Below are positions 37,259 to 48,605 of a DNA stretch of 64,000 bases, piece after piece; position 1 is the first letter of the stretch; each line of letters starts with the position of its first letter. The position numbers and the translations under genes were made by a program. The stretch is from Nymphaea colorata. Its lineage: Eukaryota > Streptophyta > Magnoliopsida > Nymphaeales > Nymphaeaceae. The stretch spans positions 24,227,315 to 24,291,314 of the forward strand of contig NC_045141.1 in the NCBI RefSeq assembly GCF_008831285.2, given 5' to 3'. The notes below the pieces were generated by a model. It was not told where the DNA came from and searched no databases. It saw only the letters and a list, made by a program, of their open reading frames with translations.

Positions 37259-37879
37259 TGTAGTTTCAGACTGATCTGCCATACTAGCTTCAAGAACCGC
37301 TATGTTCAACCTAAATTAATACTCTCAATACCATCAAAATAGCATCTTCTATAATTGAATCGAGGATGAAGATCGAGTTGCATATACAAGGATGTGCGCA
37401 CGCAAATATACACCAAACGAAAGAAGAAGGGGAGTTGAGGTATTTTCAATTTTTTTTATAAAGAAATGTATATTTCAGACTTTTGACTCTTTCATAATCT
37501 CTTTCATTTAAAAAAAAAAGCTTATTTTTTTTTTTTACTTAAATGGGGCTACTTTGGTCATTACACATCATGTGCACAATTTTTGTGCGCGGGAGGTGTG
37601 CACATAGTCAGTTTCGATTGAGGATGTGGTGAACACATGCCGCACAGCTCCAGGGGTTGCACTACACAATATATATATATAGAGAGAGATTGAATCATAA
37701 AATGAAACATTAATAGAATTATGAAATGCTAATGTTGAGAACCAGTAAATGGACCAAGTAACACATTGAGGTAAACGGGAGGAGTATCCCACCGCCCTTG
37801 TTAAAGTCCAAGCTTAGGGGTGCAACAGGGAAAGGGTATAACATCATCCTTGCCTTTTCCTATGTCAAAGGCATCTTGA

Positions 37880-38430
37880 CTGCAGAAGTACAACACTGGT
37901 AATTCTTCAATGGCATTTCACCATAGTCAGTAACCAATTAGGGCTTGTCTAATGGCCGCCTAATAGGGATACAACATGGTCTTTGGCTTACTTTTGGAAG
38001 TACTCGCACAGGAGCCTGTGCATAACGTATTTGTTGACAGGCTTGCATATATAGCCAAGTTCTTTGCGTCTGCACATATGTCAGAAATACCGTTTCTGCA
38101 TTTGGAATCTGGGAAAAATATTTTGGTGCTTAATTCATATACCATAGCTATGCGGTACGTTTAAGAACTTTAAGCCTTAAGCCAACCAAATCGTAAGATC
38201 TCAGTTCAATAGGTGGGGTGCCTCTCCCTTTGCGTAAACTGTCGACACTGCTAGATCTAGCACTCTATACCACGTTACCGATCCCACTATAGACCTTGTG
38301 ACTTCTCACAGACCCTGTAATATCCTGCAACTATGGGTTAAGTCTATGATCGAGTCAAAAACTCAGCAAGGGAGCAGAACCATGTTGAGTCGGTCACAAG
38401 TGAGCGTGTTATCTTTACTTTAGGAACGGA
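37880..38430. repeat. Right copy of the duplicated intergenic segment
   Basis: Collinear with 33120-33670 (AATGGCATTTCACC, AGGGCTTGTCTAATGGC, CAAGTGAGCGTGTTATCTTT). Confidence 0.6.
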
Positions 38431-38546
38431 AATTGCACTACAAGAAGCCAGTCTGAACGGCTGGTTGATCGTCGGTTTGGAAAGAGAGAGAGAGAGAGAG
38501 AGGAAAATAGCATTAACATAAGTCCAACAAAAAATTGAACCTGGAA

Positions 38547-38757
38547 AACTGTAAAATGAAAGAGAAAAGGAAATTGTGGTCATAGGCCACTGATCAGATC
38601 ACCGCAACTCCATACCAATTTCTACTTTCTTGTTTGTTCGAGCAGAAGACAGAACTGTAAAATGAAAGAGAAAAGGAAATTGTGGTCACAGGCCACTGAT
38701 CAGATCATCATGAACTCTATACCAATTTCTACTTTCTTGTTTGTTCGAGCAGAATGA
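38547..38757 (+). repeat. Tandem duplication of 106 bp upstream of fucosyltransferase copy 2
   Basis: Units start at 38547 and 38653 (AACTGTAAAATGAAAGAGAA) and end TTGTTTGTTCGAGCAGAA. The units differ at only a few bases. Confidence 0.85.
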
Positions 38758-38907
38758 GCCCGCTGGTCCTCAAGTTTCTTGACATGGCGGCGAGAAAGGT
38801 CATACTGGTCCGAGAAGTAAGCTTTACTCTGCTCTACGTTGGCAAGGCATTGAACTTCTCCGGTGATTTGTTGACGATTACTAATTACGACTTCACTTTC
38901 ATATTTT

Positions 38908-38914
38908 TATAAAT
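38908..38914 (+). promoter_or_regulatory. Candidate TATA box of fucosyltransferase copy 2
   Basis: TATAAAT 186 bp before the ATG at 39094. Confidence 0.4.
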
Positions 38915-39093
38915 ATGAATGTCAATGCGTTTTTCCCGTCTCCGCCACCTTCTTCCTGCTGTCAAAACCGCCCTCTACGTTTCTGAACGTAGACTTCTAC
39001 CTGATCTCGCTCTTCCTGGCTCCTTCTAAAATTGCCAATGATCTCCTTCCCATCCATGCCATCATCCATCAATCTTGACGTTTCAGTGACAAG

Positions 39094-40680
39094 ATGGTTC
39101 CCTTCACCATCTTGGTGCTATTAACTGTATATTCTCTCACACTGCCCACAGGCCATGGCGGTGTCAATGACAGTCGACCTCCGACAGAGTACAGGTACAC
39201 GCTCTCCAGCTTTTCTCAGGAGAAGATCCTCCACTGCTCAACTCTGCCTCCAAGTGAACGGCTTATCTGTGAGCTGGAGGGTGCCATTGATGCTCAAGGC
39301 CTCGCTTCTAATGGCAAGGACGCAAAGACTCCTGGGCCACCGCCTGCTAACAGGTCATGTAAGTTCAGGGAAGATAACCTCTACAGCCTTTATCCTCACT
39401 CCATGCCTCCATCCCCTGTGTTGAACAGAGTGCTGGAGAAGTATGTAGCCATGCACAGACGCTGCAGGGACAAAGATTTTGCAAGCCTTGATGATGTCTA
39501 CACTTCTTCCAGGAGACCCACCTGCCAGTACTTGATATACAAGCCGGCCATCTGCGGATTCGGCAACAGGATGCTGGCCCTGCTGTCTTCTTTCCTCTAT
39601 GCAATCATGTCTGCAAGAGTGTTACTGATCGACTACCCAGAATGGGATGATCTCTTCTGTGAGCCATTCTTGGGCTCTAGCATCCAACTCCCTGCTCAAA
39701 CCAAGCTCAACCAGGAGCTGGGTCCATGGTACTTGCAATTTCGCGACGCTCGGTGCGGGGCCGCTCCTAATTCTAACAAAATCTGCAACACCACTGTGGT
39801 GAATCTGCGCTTGGATCACACAAGTCGTTTACGCGAGTATGAGTCAGTTGCCTGCCCAATGGGCTATGCAAGACTCAGAAACATAGAATTTGTGACAATG
39901 AGGTTGTGCAACCAATACTTTGTGCCTGGGTTTTACGTCAATCCTGTGCTCTCCCCTCTGCTTGAAGTCTTGTTTCCTCAAAGGAACCCATTCCATTTGC
40001 TATCAAGGTTTCTTCTGGTACCGAGTGACCAAAGGTGGGCTTCTATTAGCTCCTACTTGGACATTCGTGCTAGCAGAAGAGTTGGAATCCAAGTGAGGGA
40101 ATTTGGTGGGAGCTATACAAAAGCTTATGATAAAAATGTGATTGAGTGCGTCAAGAAGAAGGGAGGTTTCCTGCCTAAGAGGTTCCGGAAGCGAGTTCAC
40201 AGCGGCGAGTACTGCAGCATCTATATGGCTACATTGTTGAGCCGCCATTTGGAGGCGGTGAACTCTTCCTTGCAGGTGTTGGTAGAGGAGACTGGGAAGG
40301 AGTTCAGGTTCAATCACCAAAAGTTGGATGGGAGGGAGTTACATGACAAAGAGCACCAAGCAGAGGCATTGGTTGATATGTGGGTGTTGAGCATGAGCAA
40401 TGTCTTGGTGACCAGTCAGGACTCCACCTTTGGTTACATGGCAACTGGGTTGGGTGGGGTTGTTCCAAATTTCCTTGATAAGGAGGAAGGGAAAGGCTGC
40501 TTTATGGGACTGGGTGTGGAGCCTTGTTTTCATGCTGCACCAAGGAGTCTCCTGTGTGTCCAAGAGGAGCCTGTGGCTCTCAGCCTGCATAATCTGGTTG
40601 AGAAATCTTCTAAAGTGAATGCTTGCAATGACAGGCCTGTGGGTTGGACAGTGTTGCCACCAAATGTATCCTACATCTAA
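39094..40680 (+). CDS. GT37 fucosyltransferase, copy 2
   Basis: Intronless, 528 aa, collinear with copy 1 from the first Met (MVPFTILVLLTVYSLTLPTG) to the C-terminus (VGWTVLPPNVSYI). Conserved blocks are all present: GFGNRMLALLSSFLYA, RVLLIDYPEWDDLFCEPF, NQYFVPGFYVNPVLSP, RVGIQVREF, VLVTSQDSTFGYMATGLGG and GVEPCFHAAP. The Arg of the IQVR loop and the FGNR motif are intact, so the enzyme is probably active. Long identical DNA stretches with copy 1, plus the shared upstream segment, point to a fairly recent tandem duplication. Expected Golgi role: fucosylation of a cell-wall polysaccharide or arabinogalactan; acceptor not inferable. Confidence 0.93.
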   Translation: MVPFTILVLLTVYSLTLPTGHGGVNDSRPPTEYRYTLSSFSQEKILHCSTLPPSERLICELEGAIDAQGLASNGKDAKTPGPPPANRSCKFREDNLYSLYPHSMPPSPVLNRVLEKYVAMHRRCRDKDFASLDDVYTSSRRPTCQYLIYKPAICGFGNRMLALLSSFLYAIMSARVLLIDYPEWDDLFCEPFLGSSIQLPAQTKLNQELGPWYLQFRDARCGAAPNSNKICNTTVVNLRLDHTSRLREYESVACPMGYARLRNIEFVTMRLCNQYFVPGFYVNPVLSPLLEVLFPQRNPFHLLSRFLLVPSDQRWASISSYLDIRASRRVGIQVREFGGSYTKAYDKNVIECVKKKGGFLPKRFRKRVHSGEYCSIYMATLLSRHLEAVNSSLQVLVEETGKEFRFNHQKLDGRELHDKEHQAEALVDMWVLSMSNVLVTSQDSTFGYMATGLGGVVPNFLDKEEGKGCFMGLGVEPCFHAAPRSLLCVQEEPVALSLHNLVEKSSKVNACNDRPVGWTVLPPNVSYI

Positions 40681-41047
40681 GAGACCTCAGCCAAGGACAT
40701 ATAAAAATGTGGTTTGGATCAGAGATTGCTGCCTTGGAGATCCTGTACAACAGATAATGACAGCCTTCATACCACACCTGACCCCGCTTGCAGCTTCATG
40801 CAAAATTATAGGGAAACTGATTGTTTTTATTCTTTCCTTGATGTGATTGTAATGATTGTGGTTGAGGGTTGTTAAAAATATGCGATTGTTATTTTATTTT
40901 ATTTTATTTTATTTTGAGTCGGAAGGAAGTGTTTTCATCAATTCGTCTGACTGTAGATCAATCTTGATATAAAATTTTTAAAACTTGAGTAATGAAAATA
41001 AATTGCACTTTCTGAGAATTCAGACTCTTTCTCCTTGTAACTTCTGA

Positions 41048-41580
41048 ATGTCCTGCACTTCTACCTGCTGCAAGCTTTCCCCATTCATTCTCATACGCTC
41101 TCTTGTCCTAATCTTATCTGTTACGTGGTTGGTAGCTCTGTTCTTCCAACATAGTACAGGTATCCTCTCCTACTCCTATCGAGAAGAAGACCCCTCAGTT
41201 CTGCTACCTCCTGCCAAGCAGAGGATTTCAGCTTGGGATTGGACGTGGTCGTTGATGCCTATGGCCATGCCAAGAAGGAACACCGAACCTCCTGGGCCAC
41301 TGCCCATCAACAGCTCATGTAAGTGTAGTCGGCAGGACAAAATCTAGGGTCTCTACCCCTAGTCCACGCCTCCATCCCCCGTTCTGAACAGACTGCTGAA
41401 GAAGTCCGCCGCCAGAAAAGATACTTCAGTTACCTAAGATCTGCAAGTCTCAGTATTTTCTATAGTTTTTGTAGGAGACCTGATTGCCAGTACTTGACCT
41501 GTTGGCCGAGCTGGTACCAGTTCTGCAATTGACTTCCGACGTTGATCTCCTCCTTACTGAACACAATCATGCAGAATGAA
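41048..41580 (+). pseudogene. Degraded N-terminal fragment of a GT37 fucosyltransferase
   Basis: Follows copy 2 by about 370 bp on the same strand. Aligning three frames to copy 2 recovers, in order, PPGPLPINSSCK (copy 2 PPPANRSCK), GLYP*STPPSPVLNRLLKK (copy 2 SLYPHSMPPSPVLNRVLEK), and a Cys-Gln-Tyr-Leu segment matching the CQYL region. A DNA match to the SSFLYAIMSA region comes after that. Stops and several frameshifts break the frame, and everything downstream of the first FUT motif is missing. It is much older than the pseudogene at 51.4-53.5 kb. Confidence 0.7.
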
Positions 41581-44284
41581 AATATGGCGAGGAATAACAG
41601 CAGAAATCAGCATTTGATTCTGATTCTGGTCATTCTGAAAGGGCAATCGTCGGAAAAGCGTATGCCAACGGTTACTGTTGTACATGCCAATATTACGGGC
41701 AAAGATAAAGCAGATTAGATGTGTGCCAGGGATGAAGATAAGCATTCCATAAATCGAAGTTGCCACACATGGGGTTAGCAAAAATCAAAAGAAAATCTTT
41801 AAAATTAATCCTACTTCTGTAAACCCCCTTGATTTTGGTGCATGACTTTAGGCTGAGGTAGATGTAAAAATTCTATGAGTAAAGGACTTGGAACATCATT
41901 GATTCTAAGGTAGATGGTGGCTTTTAATGGGTAGCAGACCAGGTTAATCATTTTTGTTTTGCTTATTTCTCATTTTCCAGCACTTTCTGGAACAAGGGAA
42001 AAGCCACTAGTCTTTGTCAAATATGGTTAAAGAAATTTATAACATGGGATTAAGAAAAGGTAGGCAAAAAAAAGAAAAAAGAAAAAGAAAACTGATTATT
42101 TAATACATCTTTGAAGAAGAGAGGTTTTCTTCACAAAAAGAATTTTAAACTTATTTCCTTCCATACTTATTTTTAACTTCAAAAATGGATGAAGAAGTCA
42201 GAGGGAGAAACGTCTCCACCTTTTTAATATACAAAGCGAATGTTTTCTCTAAGTAAACGTTCACTTGGTTTTATTGCTTTTTAAAATTAACTATAGATCT
42301 GTACAATTCAACACTGCTTAAAAACATCTAATTTAATGATTTTTTTTTTGTTACGCAAAATAAAAAGAACAAAAAGAAGGGGCTTAAAAATAAAACTGGT
42401 TAACCATCGATTCGGACCAGTTAGCTTACGTCGTAAAAAGAAAAAAAACAGGAACTTCAAACTTGTTTTTTTTTTTCTTTCTCTTTTTAGAAGAGAAACT
42501 GGCCGATAAAGCTTACATTGTAGAAGTTAAAAGAGAGTAAGACAAGACCCTATCTTGTACCAAATCTCATGCACCAACAGGAGCTTTACACTTACCATCA
42601 AGAAATATAGTCCAGATCTGGATCTTCATTTATCATTGTCAGGCTGGTTGGACGTCCAACTCGTGGCCGACTGGTTTTGTCTCTTGTACGTGTTTTTTCT
42701 TTGTTTTCGTGCACCTCTCTCTTTGTGAGAGGTTTAAATCATACTCTTTTGACAAATAATCAAACAAAAAACTTTCTCGGGCTCCTTTTCGTCGTCAACT
42801 ACGCTTTGGAAAGGCGCCTACTAATACGTGTATGAGACATCCAAATCAATACCTGTGCATTAGTATTTCAGTTCAGTTCAAATCCAATGAATGCATCATC
42901 ACCGTCCATTTGTCTAAGTGCTTAAGTTGGAATGATTGTGATTGTGGGGTTGGAGATTTTTTTTTTTTTCTTATTTGACTAATTCCAAACACTGATGGAG
43001 TTTCAGAAGGCTGGTTGAGCGTGTAGACATATAAAAACAGCCTATTGAATTCATGTCAGTGCTACTTTTCTCATCATAAAAATGAGATTGTATTCAAGTT
43101 TAATGGTGCATCACACCTCACCCATAACTTTTGAAGTAATGGGAATGTAAAGACCTTAGAGTCTTTTTTTAAAGCATTAATTTGTTAGCCTCTCGCTCAC
43201 TCAAAGGAACTAATTATGGAGAGGGCTCAACTTTTTTTTTGGTCAAATTAAAATTTTTAAAAGTACTCAATTGTATAGCATTTTATTTTGCAAAATTTGG
43301 GGACGTGATTTTCGTACATGAGAGAAATGGTTCTACGACATTCGTGCACCCAAGCGGCAGCCCGATAATATATCATACTATATTTACTGCCGTTAAAACT
43401 AACCTTAAAACAATATTTCTTGAAAGTAGCGGGTATACCTATCATAAAATTATAAAATTATGCTTGGAAAAATTCGGTTCCATCGATAGTTTGAGCATAT
43501 ATATATATATAATTTTTAAAAACAAAAAGACTTTTTTTCTGGTGTGAGAATAACAGAAGATTATGAGTTTGACTTTTCTTCCTATAAGAGTGTAAGACTA
43601 TTAGATCTGCTGCTCGTGTCCACCAACACACTTAGTGGAATCTTTCTTTCATGTACTTTTTCTTAAAAAGTTTCATTAAGAGCTCATATTTTGGATATAT
43701 ACCTGAAATGAGCTTCACATTTCAGATTTTTCTAATAACGGCTTAGTTTTTGCCGACAAATACCAAACACGTGCTGCATCGGGGTAAACAATATTGTTTG
43801 AAAAACTGACCTTCCAACATTTGTTCTTTAAAGAAAAGGATAAAAGAACGTTGAAGAAAAGGTGTCATTGTTATTCCCACGCTGGCAATTTAGCTTAAAT
43901 TACAAGACAACGGTAACAGTAAGTTCTTAATTAAGTGGAGCATTACAACTGAGACTTAGTTTACAAAAATAAAAATAGAAGGTCCATCTTGAGAATATGG
44001 CAATCTAAGTAATCCCGTATATGAAAACTTGCCCTCTATGTGTATCTATATAATTGAGCTCAATTTATAAGTAAATGTTTATTCACTTTTCCAAGCAATT
44101 TGAATATTAATAGTTTACTGTAAGGTGACCAGTCATTGTTGTTTATTAGCAGACAATGTCCCGTTTCTGCCAACTGTCCTCTATTAAACTTGATGAAATC
44201 AACCCACCAGCCGTAATCAATGTTCATCATTATTGAAATGGATAGTTGGATACCAGAGATGTAACAACCTTGTAATAACAAGGT

Positions 44285-44745
44285 TCAATGAACAACGAGC
44301 GAGTTCAAGCCCAGTCATTTGGTTAATGAGCTGAGCATGAGTTTATGAGTCGACTTGTTTAAATAATTAAATAGAGGTCGAGTTTATTGAACTCGAACTG
44401 TTAAAGCTCGACTTGACTCGAAAATGATGTATAACGATTTTTTAAACATTCAACTTGTTTTTTTAAATAAAAAACCTGCATATTGACGTTAATTAATTAT
44501 GTGAGTTTTTACAAAATCTCCTTCAAGTTTGTCTAGCCTTAATCGAGTTGAGCTCGATTTATGACAAAGTAATAGTTCATATATTCAAACGAGTTTGATC
44601 ATCTATCGGAAAGCTTGAGCTGCTTCTGTCGAGCTAATCTTGAGCTTGAGCCGAGCTCAAGCTAATGGTTTCATTAGTCAAGCCAAGCTTGAGCTGACTG
44701 AACTTGGACTCGACTCGGCTCATATTCATCGCTATTCTTCATCTT
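44285..44745. repeat. GAGCTCGAG-type plant dispersed repeat
   Basis: Dense in variants of GAGCTCGA/GAGCTTGAGC/GACTCGACTCGG (for example TTGAGCTTGAGCCGAGCTCA). This resembles a texture common in plant transposon-derived repeats; I have not identified the family. Confidence 0.45.
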
Positions 44746-44792
44746 TTTTAAGCTCATTCTTTTTTAAGGAGGACCCAAAGAATTCAGTTTCT

Positions 44793-44795
<3 letters not shown>

Positions 44796-44844
<49 letters not shown>
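44796..44844. repeat. (TA)n microsatellite
   Basis: About 48 bp of uninterrupted TA. Confidence 0.95.
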
Positions 44845-44850
<6 letters not shown>

Positions 44851-46134
44851 GAATGTATTCTGGCCGTCGTATCAAACAACCAGAAAAGTTGACTTGGTAA
44901 GTTCTAAAACGTGTCTGCCATGAATAAGTCGAACGTGGCGCCAATCTATCAAGCAGACGGGAACGCAGGAGCTGGTGCAGCAGAGCTCATTAGTTGATGT
45001 TCTTTAAGAAATTTTTAAGGGCGGTGAGGTAGTTTATAGTATATACTCTTCAGAATGGGGCTAATCTAAGCGTCATATATATATTCACTTCATAATGAAT
45101 CTTATACATGTCGCTAACATCGAGATAATGGTCGACGGCTGAACGAACTTCAAACCTTTTTTTTCTTATGAGTTCACATTGGGCTTGCATGGTTGTTTCA
45201 CTTTTACTTTCTGTAAATGTCTTTGGGTTAGAGAATTAAGCCTTATACTTTTGAATTTCTTGATGGTGTCAATAAACGGCTGCTGGAAGGTACGCTCCCA
45301 ACCTTTTATTATAAAAAAATTAAAATATGTACAAAACGAAAGAAAAATTTACACAAAGCCAGCCACATCAAAAGAAATGACCAAAAACCCAGGCAAACAT
45401 AACCCAATTGCCCCAAAAACTGCCACCAGATGGCAAAAAAAATCCCACCAGTGTTTCATTTCTTGAAAAAAGGCAAAACACTAAAACAAAAACAATATTA
45501 AAAAAACTTATAAAGACATTAACCACCATCATCCCTCCCATCTCTTTTCCCATACTATGGTCTCTAGCCTCTAAAGTAGTCAATTGACTAAGAACCCTTA
45601 AACGATAGCTGGCTGGCCGCCTTCATTCTGAATTTTTGGATGGGGACCATATATTAATTTTACTGATAATTGTCAATTCTAATTGGGTCATTGATTCATG
45701 TTTGTTCTACGTGTAGATGTTTTAAGTATAAAACTAATAAGATCGAGCAGGAATCGTGAGACCTAGTAAGAAATTTTCAGCTTAAAAAAGACAATAAAAA
45801 ACTATAGACTCTGTCATGGCCAAACTCCCCTTAGGAATATACAATGCCGATCTTTCGTTATATAATTGTTTTTTTTTTTCCAAGCACCATGAATCTGTCG
45901 CCCCTCTCCCTCCCTTTCTCTGTTCTTTCTCCATGATCATATCATTTGCTATAAACTTAAGAAGATGTCTCATTCTCATGATCTGTCTTCTTGCGAGCTT
46001 ACCCAACCCCGCACGCCATTCTTTCCTTAATTTTTCAACTATTTTCTATGCGAATACGACCTCTCTTTCTCCCTCAACCACTTACGTGATGGAATCCCAT
46101 TATATGGCCTCATTCATTCTGCTCTCAGTGTTTC

Positions 46135-47721
46135 ATGCCGAAGATGGATTTCTTCATTCCGATTCTTCTGTTTTCTCTTCTTCTGCCCATAGGCCATGGC
46201 GGCCACGGCTCGCCTCCAACAGAGTACAGACACACCCTGTCCGAGCTTTCACAGGAGAAAACCCTCCACTGCACTTCTCTCCCTCCAACAGAACGTCTTC
46301 TGTGTGAGCTAGAAGGCGCCCTCGACGCCCAAGGCCGCCCTGCAACTGCCAATAAACTCAACCCTCTTCTTCCGCCATTTCCCTCCAACAAGAAGTCATG
46401 TAAGTTCAGACGCCACAACGTCTATGCCCTCTACCCTTACTCCATGCCTCCATCTCCTGCTCTCAACAGGGTGCTGGAGAAGTATGACGACATGCACAGG
46501 CGTTGCAGGGAAGTCGACTCCGATGCAAGCCTCAATCGCGTCTACCCTTCTTCCAGGAGACCCACCTGCCAGTACTTGATCTGGAGACAGAGCCGCTACG
46601 GGTTCGGCAACCGCCTCCTCTCCCTGATCTCCTCCTTCCTCTATGCGATCATGTCTGCAAGAGTGCTGCTGATCGAGTACCCAAACTGGGACGACCTCTT
46701 CTGCGAGCCGTTCTCAGGCTCCTCCATCCAGCTCCAGGCGGCAACGAGGCTCAACCAGCTCCTCGGCGAGTCGTACGTCCGGTTTCGGGACGCCGGATGC
46801 GGGCCGGGGGGGAAGTCCCAGAACAGCCCCTGCAACACGACTGTGGTGAACTTCATGCTGGATCACACCACCCCGGAACGCGATTACGAGGCAATTACGT
46901 GCCCAATGGGCTTCGCAAGGCTCAGGGAGACGCCATTTATAACTATAAGGAGGAGCAACCAGTACTTCGTTCCCGGCTTCTATCTCAACCCAGTGCTTTC
47001 CCCTCTGCTCGATGTGTTGTTCCCTCAGAGGAACGCGTTTCACTTGCTGTCCAGATTTCTGCTAACACCGAGCGATGGCATGTGGAGTTCGATCAGCTCT
47101 CAGTTGGACGTCCATGCCAGCCGGAGAATCGGAGTCCAAGTTAGAGAATTCAGGACGAGGAGGTACTTGTCCGAGTATGACGGGAACGTGATTCAGTGCA
47201 TCAAGAAGAAGGGGGGTTTCCTGCCGAAGCAGTTCCGAAAGCACGGGGACCGCGGCGGCGAGTACGTCGGCGTCTACATGGCGACGTTGATAAGGCGCCA
47301 TCTGAAGGAGGTGAATTCGTCGATGAGGGTGCTGGAGAAGGAGGCCGGGAGGAAGTTCAGGCTGAAGTTTCAGAGGTTGGATGGAAGGGAAGAGCATGAC
47401 TTCAGGCATCAGGCAGAGGCGATGGTTGATATGTGGGTGTTGAGCATGAGCCACGTGCTGGTAACCAGCCAGGAGTCCACCTTCGGCTACATCGCTGCCG
47501 GGCTGAGCGGTGGCTTTCCGTATTTCATAGACAAGGAGGCGGGCAAGGGCTGCTTCATGGGGCTCGGGGTGGAGCCTTGCTTCCACGCAGCGCCGAAGAA
47601 CCTTTCTTGTGTCCGAGAGGAGGCCGCGGCCTTTACCCTCCAAGATTTGGTCAAGACAACCTCCAAGGTGAAGGTCTGCAGCGATCGGCAGTCTGGCTGG
47701 ACTGTGTTGCCTGCCCATTAA
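46135..47721 (+). CDS. GT37 fucosyltransferase, copy 3
   Basis: Intronless, 528 aa. ATG 46135 (MPKMDFFIPILLFSLLLPIG); a second Met at 46144 is equally possible and matches the other copies better in length. Blocks present: YGFGNRLLSLISSFLYA, RVLLIEYPNWDDLFCEPF, NQYFVPGFYLNPVLSP, RIGVQVREF, VLVTSQESTFGYIAAGLSGG and GVEPCFHAAP. It is the most diverged of the intact copies (RHNVYALYPYSMPPSPALNR; FPYFIDKEAGKGCFMG). It has much higher third-position GC than copies 1 and 2, especially 46700-47700, which generates long overlapping chance frames on both strands. Expected to act in the Golgi like the other copies; acceptor unknown. Confidence 0.92.
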   Translation: MPKMDFFIPILLFSLLLPIGHGGHGSPPTEYRHTLSELSQEKTLHCTSLPPTERLLCELEGALDAQGRPATANKLNPLLPPFPSNKKSCKFRRHNVYALYPYSMPPSPALNRVLEKYDDMHRRCREVDSDASLNRVYPSSRRPTCQYLIWRQSRYGFGNRLLSLISSFLYAIMSARVLLIEYPNWDDLFCEPFSGSSIQLQAATRLNQLLGESYVRFRDAGCGPGGKSQNSPCNTTVVNFMLDHTTPERDYEAITCPMGFARLRETPFITIRRSNQYFVPGFYLNPVLSPLLDVLFPQRNAFHLLSRFLLTPSDGMWSSISSQLDVHASRRIGVQVREFRTRRYLSEYDGNVIQCIKKKGGFLPKQFRKHGDRGGEYVGVYMATLIRRHLKEVNSSMRVLEKEAGRKFRLKFQRLDGREEHDFRHQAEAMVDMWVLSMSHVLVTSQESTFGYIAAGLSGGFPYFIDKEAGKGCFMGLGVEPCFHAAPKNLSCVREEAAAFTLQDLVKTTSKVKVCSDRQSGWTVLPAH

Positions 47722-48553
47722 TGGCGGGGAGACGGCCGTTTCTCAGCTAGCAGCAGAGAAACGCCGCCAGGTTTTTTATTAAGTGCCACAATTAGGCCTG
47801 ACGATGCATGGATTAGTGTTCTCAACATCTGTTTTGTTTTTTTTGCCTCCTTTATATTCTCTTATTCTTTTTCTTTCTGTTAGCCATGTGGAGGTATTTG
47901 AGCATGTACTCTTATATATATATATATAACATTGATTCAAAAGAAATCGGGATTACAGAGCTAAATTGCAAGTCAAATTGTTTTTACAAAAAAATCCAAA
48001 AAACTTTAAAAGGAGGATTGACAAAAAAACAGAAATAAATGAATTTACTATATTTATATATTTGCAACTTAATGTCAATGATCTTTTTTGAATTGATGAT
48101 GACTTAGATGGTTTGATGTATAAAGGTTTGGAAGCTACTTGTTTTTTTACATAAATACGTAAATACATAAATAAATATATTCTAGAGATCCATTATATAT
48201 AAATAAATAAATATATATTAAAGCACTATCATATATTATTTTATTTACATTACAACACAACATCATAAAGTAACAACATATGTCGAGCCAGCAAGAGCAT
48301 CCTCGTTAAAGACGATGAATGTCAAATTCCACAGCCGATCATGTCATTCAAGTCACGTTACCTTCTATCACATCGTTTCAAACAAAATTTTATCACAAAA
48401 TCATTCATGTAATTTAGAATCAGACTAATTTAATATGAACTTAAATAATGAATAGTCAGTGAAAGGGAGAGAGGCTGAATGGTGATTCTATATTGAGTCG
48501 CCATCCACACTCCTCCCAACCTACCCAACCCCCAGATTGCGAGGGAGGTGCTT

Positions 48554-48557
<4 letters not shown>

Positions 48558-48603
<46 letters not shown>
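48558..48603. repeat. (TA)n microsatellite
   Basis: About 45 bp of uninterrupted TA. Confidence 0.95.

Positions 48604-48605
<2 letters not shown>

Larger units (their letters stand above)
36910..39093. other. Spacer between fucosyltransferase copies 1 and 2
   Basis: Contains a (GA)n array (37205-37253), the right copy of the duplicated intergenic segment (37880-38430), a short (GA)n at 38482-38502 and a 106-bp tandem duplication (38547-38757). No other gene seen. Confidence 0.6.
40681..46134. other. Spacer between fucosyltransferase copies 2 and 3
   Basis: Holds a fucosyltransferase fossil (41048-41580), a GAGCTCGAGC-type repeat (44285-44745) and a (TA)n array (44796-44844). 41600-44280 and 44850-45800 contain only AT-rich sequence with chance frames. 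Confidence 0.55.

Noticed and set aside
45816-46307. 163-codon frame overlapping the start of copy 3
   Set aside because: It ends inside copy 3 in another frame, and the region upstream of 46135 looks like a CT-rich leader.
46503-47750. Long frames overlapping fucosyltransferase copy 3 in other frames and on the minus strand (up to 218 codons)
   Set aside because: They are by-products of the GC-rich codon use of the real gene; none resembles a known protein.
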